44,757 nucleotides of DNA. Origin: Bordetella parapertussis. Its GTDB lineage: Bacteria > Pseudomonadota > Gammaproteobacteria > Burkholderiales > Burkholderiaceae_B. Below are positions 24,787 through 33,558 of this stretch, one piece after another. Both the position numbers and the translations under genes were made by a program. The stretch's first letter is position 1. Each line of letters opens with the position of its first letter. The stretch lies in contig CAMDNZ010000024.1 in the NCBI GenBank assembly GCA_945903445.1, positions 1-44,757 on the forward strand, given 5' to 3'. Below the pieces are notes generated by a model that saw nothing but the letters and a program-made list of their open reading frames with translations, made no database searches and had not been told where the DNA came from.

Positions 24787-25836
24787 GTCGATGGCCATAA
24801 AGTGCCACCCCGCAATTCCTAACGCCAAGCCTACTGCGCCCAGCAGCAGGGCCCAACGCCATGTCAATGATTCGTTCGCCACCCTGGTGCTCAGACCGAA
24901 AACCACTCGCTCGCGTGCAGCTTGCAACCCGGTGTTCAGCCCACGCGCTTCGACTGCATCGGCTAAAAACCAATACACAGGCGGATCCAGCAGACCGGTA
25001 TCGAACGCCGATACGTCGATCACGCCCGCATCCAATCTCATGCACATGGCATGCACATGCGCGCGCAGCCAAGGCGGCGAGTGCTGGGCAATCGTGGATA
25101 ACGCAGCGGCCAAGCGGGCATCTGTCGCCTGCACGTCGCGCAACAGCAGGGCCAGCACGTGCAAGAATCGAATCGCTTGAATATCGCGATAGATGCGAAG
25201 CATGGGCCATGAGTCCAAGCGAGCACGCATCGCCCCAGACCAGCGCGGTGCAGCGAAACACAGCGCTAAAGGCATCGCTGCCAGCGTCGGCCCTACCCAT
25301 GGCAAGAGGGGTGCAGACCATGCCGACCACGCGAACAAACGGGCGCTGGCACTACCCGGCAAAGGCGGCGGGGCGTCGGCGAATACCTCGGCCAGACGCG
25401 GCACCGTATAGATCGGCATCGCCCACAACAACAGCCACACTACGACCCACGCCGCCACGCCCGCGGCCACGGTTTGCCACAATTGGCTGCGCAGACGCTG
25501 CGCCAGAAGCGTCGTCTCGCCCAGACCGATCAGCACGCCAGCCAGCGCCTGCGAACCCGCGTGTTGGGCCACTTCGATCAGTGCTAGATCGGCAGCGGGA
25601 AAGCTGCCCGTCCAGGTTTGTGCCAAATCGCCGCCCGTCACTTCGAGACGATCGCACCAGATAGCCGCTACCCGGCCTCTGGCGGTCGCTGGCCCATACC
25701 TGCGCGCATCATCGGCAAATACGTCGGCCAGCGAGCGGCGGCCCGCCAACACACCCAACAGATCGCCCAGATAGGTGTAGTAATCGGCGCGAGTACGTCG
25801 CATATGCCAGCTGTCTCGCCAGGACACGACGCTCAT
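24745..25836 (-). CDS. pilR: PilR, inner-membrane platform protein of a type IVb pilus (GspF/PilC family)
   Basis: 363-residue GspF-family polytopic protein, the platform that couples the assembly ATPase to pilin insertion. Hydrophobic segments lie near residues 118-142 (AAGVAAWVVVWLLLWAMPIYTV), around 170-195 and at 322-345 (ALLLGAVGLALGIAGW), matching the usual three-span layout. Cytoplasmic helical bundles lie between (VAQHAGSQALAGVLIGLGE, SFDTGLL-like region). It starts with an ATGA overlap on pilQ and precedes pilS, the order of R64 pilQ-pilR-pilS. The PilR name follows the R64 scheme and is not the pilin regulator PilR of Pseudomonas. Confidence 0.87.
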   Translation of the reverse strand: MSVVSWRDSWHMRRTRADYYTYLGDLLGVLAGRRSLADVFADDARRYGPATARGRVAAIWCDRLEVTGGDLAQTWTGSFPAADLALIEVAQHAGSQALAGVLIGLGETTLLAQRLRSQLWQTVAAGVAAWVVVWLLLWAMPIYTVPRLAEVFADAPPPLPGSASARLFAWSAWSAPLLPWVGPTLAAMPLALCFAAPRWSGAMRARLDSWPMLRIYRDIQAIRFLHVLALLLRDVQATDARLAAALSTIAQHSPPWLRAHVHAMCMRLDAGVIDVSAFDTGLLDPPVYWFLADAVEARGLNTGLQAARERVVFGLSTRVANESLTWRWALLLGAVGLALGIAGWHFMAIDELRRGLAQTWGGG

Positions 25837-27578
25837 AACCGTTTCCCGCCGTGAAGGTGAAGCGCCCGAGAATCATGGCGACCGAAGACGTCAGCCAGAT
25901 CCAACTCACCTTGAAACACCTTGTACAGCGCGCATTGCGCGACATCCTTGTTGTGCATATCGGCGTTATCGACAGCGCTGCGAGGTCGATGGCTTCTCCA
26001 GCGTGCCAACCCAACGTTGTCGCCTTGCCGAATACACGTCAGGATGGTGTCGTCCGCGTTCGGATCGAAGCACTCGGCCACGACAGTCCGTCCAGCGTAC
26101 CCCCACAACGACTGCGCTTCACCACGGCATTGCGGGCAGCCTTGCGGCGAGCGTCGGCGTACGTCGGCCAGCGACACGCCAAGCGGCTCGAACCTAGCGA
26201 GCTCGGCGGGCGTAGCGGCCTCTAGCCAGGGCGTAGCGCAACCCGTGCAGAGCCTGGGCAACAGCATTTGGTAGACGATTAACTTCAGAATGCCCGGACT
26301 GGCCAACAGATCGCGCGACACGCCAATGAAGTCCGATGCCAAGCGCTCGGGCACCAGCAGTGCCGATCCTGCATGCGTCGTGGCATACACCCGTGTGCCA
26401 CTGGCGACGATATCCATGAAGGCTTGTCCCGTCTGGCGATCGCGCACCTCGCCAATCAGCAGATCGTCCAACGCCGATCGCTTGACGGTCCGCAGTTTGG
26501 CGGTAAATGCCTGATCGTCGTCGCGATCCAGGCGGCGACAAATACTGGATTGCAATGCACCGGCAATGCCGTATTCCACGGGGTCTTCCAAGGTCACAAG
26601 CTTACGCGTGCCGGGTATGCCGTTTAGCAGTGTCGCCAAGGTACTAGACTTGCCCGATCCTACGGTTCCGGCCAACACGATGGCGCCGCCATCACGATCT
26701 CGAGCAGCCTGCAGCGCTTCGATCTGGCTGGGCAAGTAACCCAAAACGCCCAGATCGGCATGGCCGTTGCAAGCATGCGGGCGTAGCACCCGCAAGCACA
26801 CGGCGGGTCCAGCATCGGTTGCCAGAGAAGCCCACCGCAACAGGACGTTTTCGCGGCCCACCTGCATGTCGATGCGCCCTTGCTGCTCGGCATGGGGATC
26901 GAATAGCGCGCCCTGCCCGCCTCGCACCCGCATCCACGCCACTGCCAGCATATCGAGGGCGGTGGCAGTGGGTAGCGTCTTGAATCGATCCGACGCGACG
27001 TAGCGGCCATCGAGCGTGAAACGCAGCATCGATTCGGCATCGGCCATACGCAGGTTGAAATGAATATCGCTGGCGCCATGCTTCACCGCCCACTCGACGA
27101 TATTGTCGAACGCGGCACCCAGCGCCGAACGGGTGGTGTCGTTCGACCCCGAGCGGGGATCGATGGTTTTGCGTCCGACAATCGCCAGTAGCAGCGGTGC
27201 AGGCACACACCAACGCGATGGCGAATCCAAGAACCACCCTCGCTGGACAAGCAGACCCTCGACCGCATCGGCTTCGTCGCTGCGGGCGTATTCCGTCAAC
27301 ACGAGTAACGCCACCCGGCCGTTACCTCGCTCGACCGGACAGATACGACCGTACAAGGGCCCCAGATCGAGTTGATCCGACAGCAGACGGCGCAACGGTG
27401 GCTGCCATGTCGACCACGCCTGTGCATCGGCAATATCGCCCAGCACCGCATGCACGGGCGTAGAAATGACTGGATCGATCGATCGTGTACCACCGCCTGC
27501 CCAGGATTGAATGCGCCCCCAGCACCCTTGGTATGAACGCAGACGCCTCGCGCTCGCGACATGCCGTCTATCATCCAT
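25833..27578 (-). CDS. pilQ: PilQ, assembly ATPase of a type IVb pilus (GspE/PilB family)
   Basis: 581-residue secretion ATPase. Walker A is GTVGSGKS (304-311). An aspartate box (TLEDPVE near 330), Walker B (LLIGEVRD, 373-380) and a His box (TTHAGSA) follow. Near the C-terminus is a zinc tetracysteine region (CTGC, then CPQC about 35 residues on). The start is the ATG at 27576-27578, which has an AAGGGG site upstream and overlaps the pilP stop; an upstream in-frame start is less likely. It powers pilus extension in the R64-type system and is not the secretin called PilQ in Pseudomonas. No PilT retraction ATPase is encoded in the operon. Confidence 0.92.
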   Translation of the reverse strand: MDDRRHVASARRLRSYQGCWGRIQSWAGGGTRSIDPVISTPVHAVLGDIADAQAWSTWQPPLRRLLSDQLDLGPLYGRICPVERGNGRVALLVLTEYARSDEADAVEGLLVQRGWFLDSPSRWCVPAPLLLAIVGRKTIDPRSGSNDTTRSALGAAFDNIVEWAVKHGASDIHFNLRMADAESMLRFTLDGRYVASDRFKTLPTATALDMLAVAWMRVRGGQGALFDPHAEQQGRIDMQVGRENVLLRWASLATDAGPAVCLRVLRPHACNGHADLGVLGYLPSQIEALQAARDRDGGAIVLAGTVGSGKSSTLATLLNGIPGTRKLVTLEDPVEYGIAGALQSSICRRLDRDDDQAFTAKLRTVKRSALDDLLIGEVRDRQTGQAFMDIVASGTRVYATTHAGSALLVPERLASDFIGVSRDLLASPGILKLIVYQMLLPRLCTGCATPWLEAATPAELARFEPLGVSLADVRRRSPQGCPQCRGEAQSLWGYAGRTVVAECFDPNADDTILTCIRQGDNVGLARWRSHRPRSAVDNADMHNKDVAQCALYKVFQGELDLADVFGRHDSRALHLHGGKRL

Positions 27579-28125
27579 TGTCTTGCCCCTTGCCGGTGGC
27601 AATAGGTTTTGCTTTGGACGACTGCTTGGCCATAGGCTCAGCCATGGCTGGCAAGCACAAACGACGAACGGTTCGCCGATAGCGCAAGGTCAAGCAGGAT
27701 CCGGCGATATGTTCTGCGATCAAGCTGTCGGCCCCTTTGCCATCGGTGGCACGCCCTGCCCCCGAACTGGGTATCAGTACATGGCGCGCACCACCAATGC
27801 GCAATTCGGCACCCAAATCTCGCCCGATGCCATAAATAGCGACTAATTCGACAGAAGGAGCAACAGGTGTCGCAGGCTCGCCCTGCAAAGGCTTCATACT
27901 GCGACGCGCATGGCGAGCTTCCATCTCAAGCCAGTCGCGCACCAGCGTTGCCTCGGTTTCAAAACGCTCGGATAAGGCCAAGGGTGCGGCGGCATCGGCG
28001 GCGTCCACCGCGCCCTCAACGGCACGCGCCGAAGAAATGCCGGCGGCCAGCGCCGCCAATGTAGCGCACGCGGCACGCACTACCCGCCACCACGCTGCGT
28101 CATCCCGCCGCATGGTTGCGCTCAT
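27571..28125 (-). CDS. pilP: PilP, type IVb pilus biogenesis protein
   Basis: 184-residue protein with an N-terminal membrane/signal segment (VVRAACATLAALAAGISSARA) and a Ser/Ala-rich linker. A small C-terminal domain (VELVAIYGIGRDLGAELRIGG, then SCLTLRYRRTVRRLCL) resembles PilP of R64-type pili. That domain carries two cysteines. It overlaps the end of pilO by 26 bp and the start of pilQ by 8 bp. Its likely role is periplasmic, linking the inner-membrane platform to the secretin. The domain match is moderate, but the position between pilO and pilQ supports the call. Confidence 0.78.
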   Translation of the reverse strand: MSATMRRDDAAWWRVVRAACATLAALAAGISSARAVEGAVDAADAAAPLALSERFETEATLVRDWLEMEARHARRSMKPLQGEPATPVAPSVELVAIYGIGRDLGAELRIGGARHVLIPSSGAGRATDGKGADSLIAEHIAGSCLTLRYRRTVRRLCLPAMAEPMAKQSSKAKPIATGKGQDNG

Positions 28126-29448
28126 GAATCCACCCTCTGATCAACATATGAATCCGGCTATCGGTTAATCCTTCGCCAGACGACTCGCGAACGGTCAATG
28201 CCGCCTCGGTCCAGACGGTGTGCGGCGCATGCGGCCATAGTGCAAACGACCGCATGGGGCCCTGTGCGTCGACGGCACGGCGGCCCGGCGCACCGTCCGG
28301 CCACACCGGCCAAGATCTAGACCCAGGCTCGGCTCGTCCAGAATCGGCGAGCATCGAAAATGTTTCCGGTGCGCCGATGGACAAGTGGGTAAAAGCTGGA
28401 GCAATGTGCTGCAAAGCCGATATCCACGTCAAATCGACCTCGGTCGAGGCCGGCCAAGCCCCCCACTTCGCCGCTTGCCCCGCCTGGGCTTCGCGCCAGG
28501 ACAGATAAGCATGATCCACAGGGGTGAACGACAAGGACCAGTCGCTCGACACGGCATCGGCCAGCGACTGATTGGTCGCACGAGCGTCATCGCGTACGTA
28601 CTGGGCACGACACGCCCAAGCGTCGTTTTCCCACAGGCACCGCGCATGTGCCAATGCCCACCCATCGAGCCGGACGGGAAGCTGCCGAAAGCGGTCGTAG
28701 ATAGCCGTCAGGGCAGGCGCCCCACGCCATTGCCCGTGCATGGCGGCGATCCATGTTTCGGTAGGATCGACCGTAGCGATGTCCAGATCCTGCTCGGATT
28801 GATCGGCACCATCGGCGACGACGTGGGCATTCGGCACGCTGCTTCGCCATAACCCAGAAGCTGCTCCGAACGAGAGCACACCCGCGACTAGCAGCGGCCA
28901 CCGATGACGTCTGGCCACGCCTTCCAGGGCCGTTAATCGGTGCAGCATCGCGCCCGACGGACTGTCAATAGCGAAATCCGGACAAGCATCGATTGGGATT
29001 TCTAGGCTTGCCGCATCGTCGAGCCCACGGCCCGACAGACTTCGGCACGAGCCTGACGGGCGGCCTGGTCATCGACAAACAGGCGATCGGTGCGTGACAA
29101 CACAACACCGGCACGAGCGCCAACCAGCCAATAGCGCTGATCCGATAAGCGATAGATGTCGAGGTGTAGCCCCTGCCCCGCCCTGGCCGCGTAGATCGCG
29201 GCGGCGGCGACGCGATGCCAACCGGGCTTGAGACCGACCGCGTGCCGAGGCCAGCGAACCACGCCCAACGCGACGCTCGATTCGCCCGCACATGCGTAAT
29301 GCGATGCGCCGAACACTGCCGCCCGCTGGCGCGCATCGCGCCTGGCATGGCTGCCGATCAGAGGCATCCAGTGCAATCCGAAAACCAGCGCTATTGCACG
29401 CTCAGCGTCGGCGTGTACGAATGGCTCATTGACATCGCGCCGGGTCAT
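28100..29448 (-). pseudogene. pilO: PilO (PilO2 type), pilus assembly protein, split by an apparent -1 frameshift
   Basis: Two adjacent frames together make one PilO2-like protein of about 449 residues. The first (29448-29002, 148 residues) starts with an ATGA overlap on pilN and encodes the cytoplasmic domain (IALVFGLHWMPLIGS, YRLSDQRYWLVGARAG). It ends at a TAG at 29002-29004. The second frame is open from about 29066 to 28100. It continues with the linker RGLDDAASLEIPIDACPDF, the membrane segment (WPLLVAGVLSFGAASGLW) and the periplasmic domain. The second frame's first ATG (28946) has no ribosome-binding site and would omit the linker. One missing base in the GGG near 29028 would restore a single frame. 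It is either a true mutation, a sequencing indel or programmed slippage. Confidence 0.72.
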
Positions 29449-31166
29449 TCGCCTGTCTCCTCGATTTGAGCGGTCACGAAGATCAGCGTGGTCACCCGCC
29501 GTGCAGCAGAGCGATCGGCCCCGCCCAGCAGCCACGCCCAGCCTGGTGCCAAACGCTTGGTCTCGCCATCGTGCTGAAGTCGGTCGAAACCGGCAATCAG
29601 ACTGGGTTCGCCCGCTCGCAATTCGATTTGCTGGACCGTGCCGCTGCCATCGATCGCCACTTGCTGCACCTGGACCGATTGCGCGCCTTCGCCCATGGTG
29701 AGGATCTTGAGCGGTTGGGCAACAGTGTTGTCGTAAGCCACCGACAACATCATTCGGCCGTCGTCCTGGATATCGGGCAACACGGTCAGAAACGCGCCGA
29801 CGGTTTCTTCTTTTTGGCTGACTGTGGCCCCCAGGTCGGGCGTCATAGTGTCGCTTGCACTGCGCATACCGCCGCGTTGCACCTGATCGACGTATGAAAA
29901 CGTCGTTCTCACGGCGTGCGTCACAGGCCGGCGATTCAAGGTAGACAAAGGCACGCGCGTATGCCGCAGCACGTGGGTGTACTGGCTCAAAGCGCCGACT
30001 AGGCCAGTGGTACGCGCCCATGGTCCCGACGTCGCCCCCACCGACGTCGTGGCGGCGTGCTCGGGCATGCCAATACCGGTTTTAAGGCTGGCGGCCAAGC
30101 GTCCGGCGGCGTAGACCGCCGACCAATCGATCGAGCGGCTTTGAAGATCGTGTGTATCGACGCTCACCTCTTCGAATACCAAACGGACTCGCCGAGTGAG
30201 CGCGCGATTCTCGACCTCCAGGAACGCCTCGATCCGATCCAGCACGGCAACCGTGTCGGTGACGACCACGCTGCCATCGCCGCCTGGATGGACGGCCAAC
30301 ACGCCGGCACGTGTCAGAAACGGCTGCAAACGTGCGCGTATGGCTTCCAGGGTATCGACCGCCGCAGTACTGAAAACGGTCTGCGAGGTGTTTTGAAATC
30401 CACCCGCCCCCCCTTGCGCTTCGCGCCCCGCCCGCCCGAGCTGCGCCTCGGCACGAGCCGTCATCGACAGCGCACGAATCCGAAAGACGCGGGTATCGAC
30501 ACGAAAGAACTCGATATGGCCGTCGCGATAACGCCACGACACGCCTAGACTGGCCACAACATCGTCCAACAATCGCGGCAAAGCTGCGGGACCGACCCGC
30601 AGCGTCAGGCGCAAGGGCGCCGTAGGCGCTGCATCCTCGACGCCGGTCAGTCTGGGCAGAAAGTGATGGGCGGGCAAAAGCGCGTCGGGCAGCACCCGCA
30701 CAGGGATGCCGACCGCCCGCTGAATGCGACGCGCGATGGTTTGGAGATCGAGAGGACCGCTTGCAAACAACAAGGTCGTGTCTACATCGGCCTGCAAAGC
30801 ACGCGGCAATACTGCCTCGCGGGCCAGGGTCGTCGCTCGACCAGTCAACCAGGGCGATTCGACATGTTGAGCTGCGAGACGGGCCTCACGGTCGGTCAAT
30901 GCCTGACCGAAACGGTCGGCTCGAGCGATCAAAACAGCCTGCCGCTGCCGCGCAGAATCGGCCTGCTGGAGATACGGCAGGCCACAGCCGGACATCAGGG
31001 CGCAGGCGGCGCATACCATCTTAGCTCTGCGAAAAAGAGACGGACCGATGCCACTCGGAAAAGGCCAAGCTGGGCCGCTATGACGATAGACGGGCCCGTC
31101 AGAGCGCCGCCGAGTCAAACGTGGGTGATGCAGACAAAACGGACGCCCGAGTTTGAAATCGCTCAT
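29445..31166 (-). CDS. pilN: PilN, outer-membrane lipoprotein secretin of a type IVb pilus
   Basis: 573 residues from the ATG at 31164-31166, which overlaps the pilL stop (ATGA). An internal ATG at 31019 gives 524 residues. The lipobox is LMSGC|G, preceded by RRAK and a short hydrophobic run, but from 31166 it would lie about 60 residues in, longer than a normal signal peptide. The mature protein has an N-terminal secretin domain (LDLQTIARRIQRAVGIPVRV), a ring-forming secretin_N region (VVVTDTVAVLDRIEAFLEV) and a C-terminal barrel region (VSQKEETVGAFLTVLPDIQ, then ARRVTTLIFVTAQIEE). It forms the outer-membrane channel for the pilus. Confidence 0.88.
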   Translation of the reverse strand: MSDFKLGRPFCLHHPRLTRRRSDGPVYRHSGPAWPFPSGIGPSLFRRAKMVCAACALMSGCGLPYLQQADSARQRQAVLIARADRFGQALTDREARLAAQHVESPWLTGRATTLAREAVLPRALQADVDTTLLFASGPLDLQTIARRIQRAVGIPVRVLPDALLPAHHFLPRLTGVEDAAPTAPLRLTLRVGPAALPRLLDDVVASLGVSWRYRDGHIEFFRVDTRVFRIRALSMTARAEAQLGRAGREAQGGAGGFQNTSQTVFSTAAVDTLEAIRARLQPFLTRAGVLAVHPGGDGSVVVTDTVAVLDRIEAFLEVENRALTRRVRLVFEEVSVDTHDLQSRSIDWSAVYAAGRLAASLKTGIGMPEHAATTSVGATSGPWARTTGLVGALSQYTHVLRHTRVPLSTLNRRPVTHAVRTTFSYVDQVQRGGMRSASDTMTPDLGATVSQKEETVGAFLTVLPDIQDDGRMMLSVAYDNTVAQPLKILTMGEGAQSVQVQQVAIDGSGTVQQIELRAGEPSLIAGFDRLQHDGETKRLAPGWAWLLGGADRSAARRVTTLIFVTAQIEETGE

Positions 31167-32017
31167 GACGGCGTTCCGCCAACCGCTAGACCCCGAGCAT
31201 GCCGCGCCGATGCAGAGGCATCGGGTACATCCCCGCGCGGATCGCACCGCTGTGCGTAGGCGATCACCCGCAGAACGCGGTTCTGATAAAAACACGGCTG
31301 CACGGGCAAATCCGCCATCTCGGTGCTGGCCAGCAAGGCGGAAACAGCCCGATGGAAATCGCTGCCTAAATTCGCACCTGCCGTGATTGGAATATCGGCG
31401 GCGAGGGTCCAGTGTTCGGCCTCGAAGGTCCACCCTGCAGCGTGCGCCCAGCGTCGCAACGCGCGAGGCAGATTGCCGTCCTCAGGGCTGACTGAGTACT
31501 GCGTCGATGGCGCGGCAACGTTGCGCGACCCATGAGTATCCTGCGCCGGCGGGTGCTCGACTACGGCACTAGACTGCATCGACTGTGCAAACGAACCCGA
31601 ACGCTCTGCCACGTGCTGAGGCACTCGTTTTGCCAGCGCTATACGATGCCCGGCACGAAAACGCAGCGCAGCCCACAAACCGGGCAGGTAAACATAAGGC
31701 GCTTGTCGTCGAAACGTCAGCAAACGCTCGGCACCGTTTGCCGCGACGCCAAAAATAGCGGGTAAATGACCCATTTCTGCGAAATGCAGCCAAACGCCGG
31801 TTTCGCTGCTGAACACCTGCAAGGGCGCTGCCGTCGGATCGCCTTCCAATCGCCAATTAAAATCGAACGGCCCCTGCGCCACCAACGGATCGCCGTGCGC
31901 GGGCGGCTCTGTGGCCCTAGGAACCGAATCCAATGGAGGCAAAACCTGCGGCACCATGCAGGCCGGCAGCGACAGCACGACGCCGCAAATCACGGGCAAA
32001 CGAGTGACGAGGCGCAT
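31163..32017 (-). CDS. pilL: PilL-type lipoprotein with VirB9-like and TcpQ-like domains
   Basis: 284-residue lipoprotein (lipobox LPAC|M, C20). Residues ~45-130 (FDFNWRLEGDP, FSSETGVWLHFAEMGHLPAIFGV, then YVYLPGLWAALRFRAG) resemble the beta-sandwich of VirB9/TrbG/CagX type IV secretion proteins. Residues ~185-265 (NLPRALRRWAHAAGWTFEAE, SALLASTEMADLPVQPCFYQ, VLRVIAYAQRC) match a TcpQ-type C-terminal domain that binds secretins in toxin-coregulated pili. A Ser/Gln-rich linker joins them. Position first in the operon matches R64 pilL. A GGAG motif lies about 10 nt before the ATG. The likely role is a partner or pilot of the PilN secretin in the outer membrane. Domain calls are by eye. Confidence 0.75.
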   Translation of the reverse strand: MRLVTRLPVICGVVLSLPACMVPQVLPPLDSVPRATEPPAHGDPLVAQGPFDFNWRLEGDPTAAPLQVFSSETGVWLHFAEMGHLPAIFGVAANGAERLLTFRRQAPYVYLPGLWAALRFRAGHRIALAKRVPQHVAERSGSFAQSMQSSAVVEHPPAQDTHGSRNVAAPSTQYSVSPEDGNLPRALRRWAHAAGWTFEAEHWTLAADIPITAGANLGSDFHRAVSALLASTEMADLPVQPCFYQNRVLRVIAYAQRCDPRGDVPDASASARHARGLAVGGTPS

Positions 32018-32100
32018 GATGCTGGTCTCCAGGTCCGATTGAACGAACTCGAATGGTGCCCGCAGCCCATCGTCGCGCCTATGCGCAGATATCCTGACAG

Positions 32101-32140
32101 AAAAAAGCGCCCAGTCAGTTTCCCGACGGGGCGCTTTTTA
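32101..32140 (-). terminator. Intrinsic terminator after the UgpB-like gene (possibly bidirectional)
   Basis: AAAAAGCGCCC (32102-32112) pairs with GGGCGCTTTTT (32129-32139) around a 16-nt loop. Read on the minus strand it is a GC stem followed by TTTTTT, 87 bp after the UgpB-like stop. Read on the plus strand it also ends in T5. It separates that transcript from the pilus operon, whose first gene starts 84 bp further on. Confidence 0.8.
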
Positions 32141-32226
32141 TCGGCACGGGCACACGGTCCGGCCAATCATTCGATCAAATCATCCTGTACGGCGTCGATG
32201 AAAATACCCGCAAAAACAACCGACCA

Positions 32227-33555
32227 TTACTTCTGCGACGACAGCGACTTGGCCGCATTCGCAGCCGCGCTCAGCGCGGCGACGGGCGGCTTCTTGCCTT
32301 CCAGCGCGTCATTCACTTCGCGGTTCAGAATCGGCAGAATCTGATCGTAGTTCTTCACTCGGAAACCACGGCCATTGGGCCCGGGTTGCGCACGCATCGA
32401 AGCGATCACGTTATGCGAGCCGGGGTACTTGTCGTAGAACGACACGTCGGCAGCACGGAATGCGGCCTCCGTCAAAGGCAGGTAACCCGTCTGCTGATGC
32501 CATTGGGTGGCCACCACGGGAGTGGACAACCAGCCCAGAAACGCAGCGGTCGCCTTGTCTTCGGCTGCCGGCTTGCCGTCGATAGCCCACAAAGCTGCAC
32601 CGCTGACAAAAGGCAAACCCGGCTCTTTCGTCGCCTGCGGGTAGTACGGCAGGGGCGCGACGCCAAATGCCAAACGGCGGGTTTTGGCAAACTCGCCAAA
32701 CGCACCCGAACCGGTGGTCAAGACAGAGCATTCGCCTTTGGCGAACAGCGCATCGGCCGTGTCGTCGGCGGTATGCTTGGTGAACAACTCCGAACGCTTC
32801 CACGTCACCATCAAAGACACGTGACGCATGAACAAGGTGTCGAACTGCAATGCCGCGGGTGGCGCTTTATTGCCCGCCGCAGTCAAACCATTGCCGTTGC
32901 TCACATACAACTGGTTGTTCACCGAGGCCAGATTTTCCAGGTGAATAGAAACCTGCTCGGAGGACGCATACGGGCAGGTTTGCGTATCACGCAGCGCGAT
33001 CAGCTCGGTCTGCAGGTCGGCCCAGGTGCGTGCGGGCTTCAATGCATTCAGTCCGGCTTTTTTGTAGTGGTCGATGTTGTAGAACATCACCGGCATTTCG
33101 GCCATCCAGGGGAAGGCCAGCAAACGATTGCGTTCGTCGCGCACGAAACTGCTGGTCTGGGGCAAGTACCAATTCACATCCTTGATCGGATGCTTGGCCA
33201 GCAATTGGTACAGCGGCAGAATGGCTTTGGAATCCGCCACGACTTCGGGCGAATGGTTATCGGCCAATTGCAGCAAGTTGGGGGCTTGTTTGCCCTTGAC
33301 CGCCACGCGCGCCTCGGCCTCCAAGGCCGATTCCGACGGGAAGCCGCGCAGCTTGACGGCCACGGCGTCTTGATCTTTGTTGTATTGCTTGACGAGTTTT
33401 TCGAACTCGTCTTTGTTGGCTTCGGGCAGCGCGTGCCAGACTTGAATCTCGACCGGCGCCGCATACGCCAACGTCGCACCGGCCAGTGCAAGCGCAAGTG
33501 CGCTGACTCGGGCAGACCAACACAAACCACTGTTCGACAGCACGGAAGTCTTCAT
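32227..33555 (-). CDS. ugpB: UgpB-like periplasmic solute-binding protein of an ABC transporter
   Basis: 442-residue family 1 extracellular solute-binding protein. A signal peptide (SALALALAGATLAYA|APVEIQ) is followed by IQVWHALPEANKDEFEKLV and a two-lobed binding fold (FPWMAEMPVMFYNIDHYKKAG, GECSVLTTGSGAFGEFAK, FVSGAALWAI). The overall pattern, including the WHAL opening and the near C-terminal RGFRVKNYDQILPIL, fits UgpB, the glycerol-3-phosphate or glycerophosphodiester binding protein. No transporter permease or ATPase gene (ugpA, ugpE, ugpC) is adjacent. Instead it follows dadA by 3 bp. The exact ligand is uncertain. Confidence 0.8.
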   Translation of the reverse strand: MKTSVLSNSGLCWSARVSALALALAGATLAYAAPVEIQVWHALPEANKDEFEKLVKQYNKDQDAVAVKLRGFPSESALEAEARVAVKGKQAPNLLQLADNHSPEVVADSKAILPLYQLLAKHPIKDVNWYLPQTSSFVRDERNRLLAFPWMAEMPVMFYNIDHYKKAGLNALKPARTWADLQTELIALRDTQTCPYASSEQVSIHLENLASVNNQLYVSNGNGLTAAGNKAPPAALQFDTLFMRHVSLMVTWKRSELFTKHTADDTADALFAKGECSVLTTGSGAFGEFAKTRRLAFGVAPLPYYPQATKEPGLPFVSGAALWAIDGKPAAEDKATAAFLGWLSTPVVATQWHQQTGYLPLTEAAFRAADVSFYDKYPGSHNVIASMRAQPGPNGRGFRVKNYDQILPILNREVNDALEGKKPPVAALSAAANAAKSLSSQK

Positions 33556-33558
33556 GAA

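Noticed and set aside
28100..28948. Treating the PilO C-terminal frame as an independent gene starting at 28948
   Set aside because: No ribosome-binding site precedes that ATG, and the same frame encodes plausible PilO linker sequence upstream of it, so a split gene explains the data better.
29002..30021. 339-residue minus-strand open frame read as one protein
   Set aside because: Its first ~190 codons are an antiparallel-free shadow of pilN in another frame; only the part from 29448 onward is PilO sequence, set by the ATGA overlap with the pilN stop.
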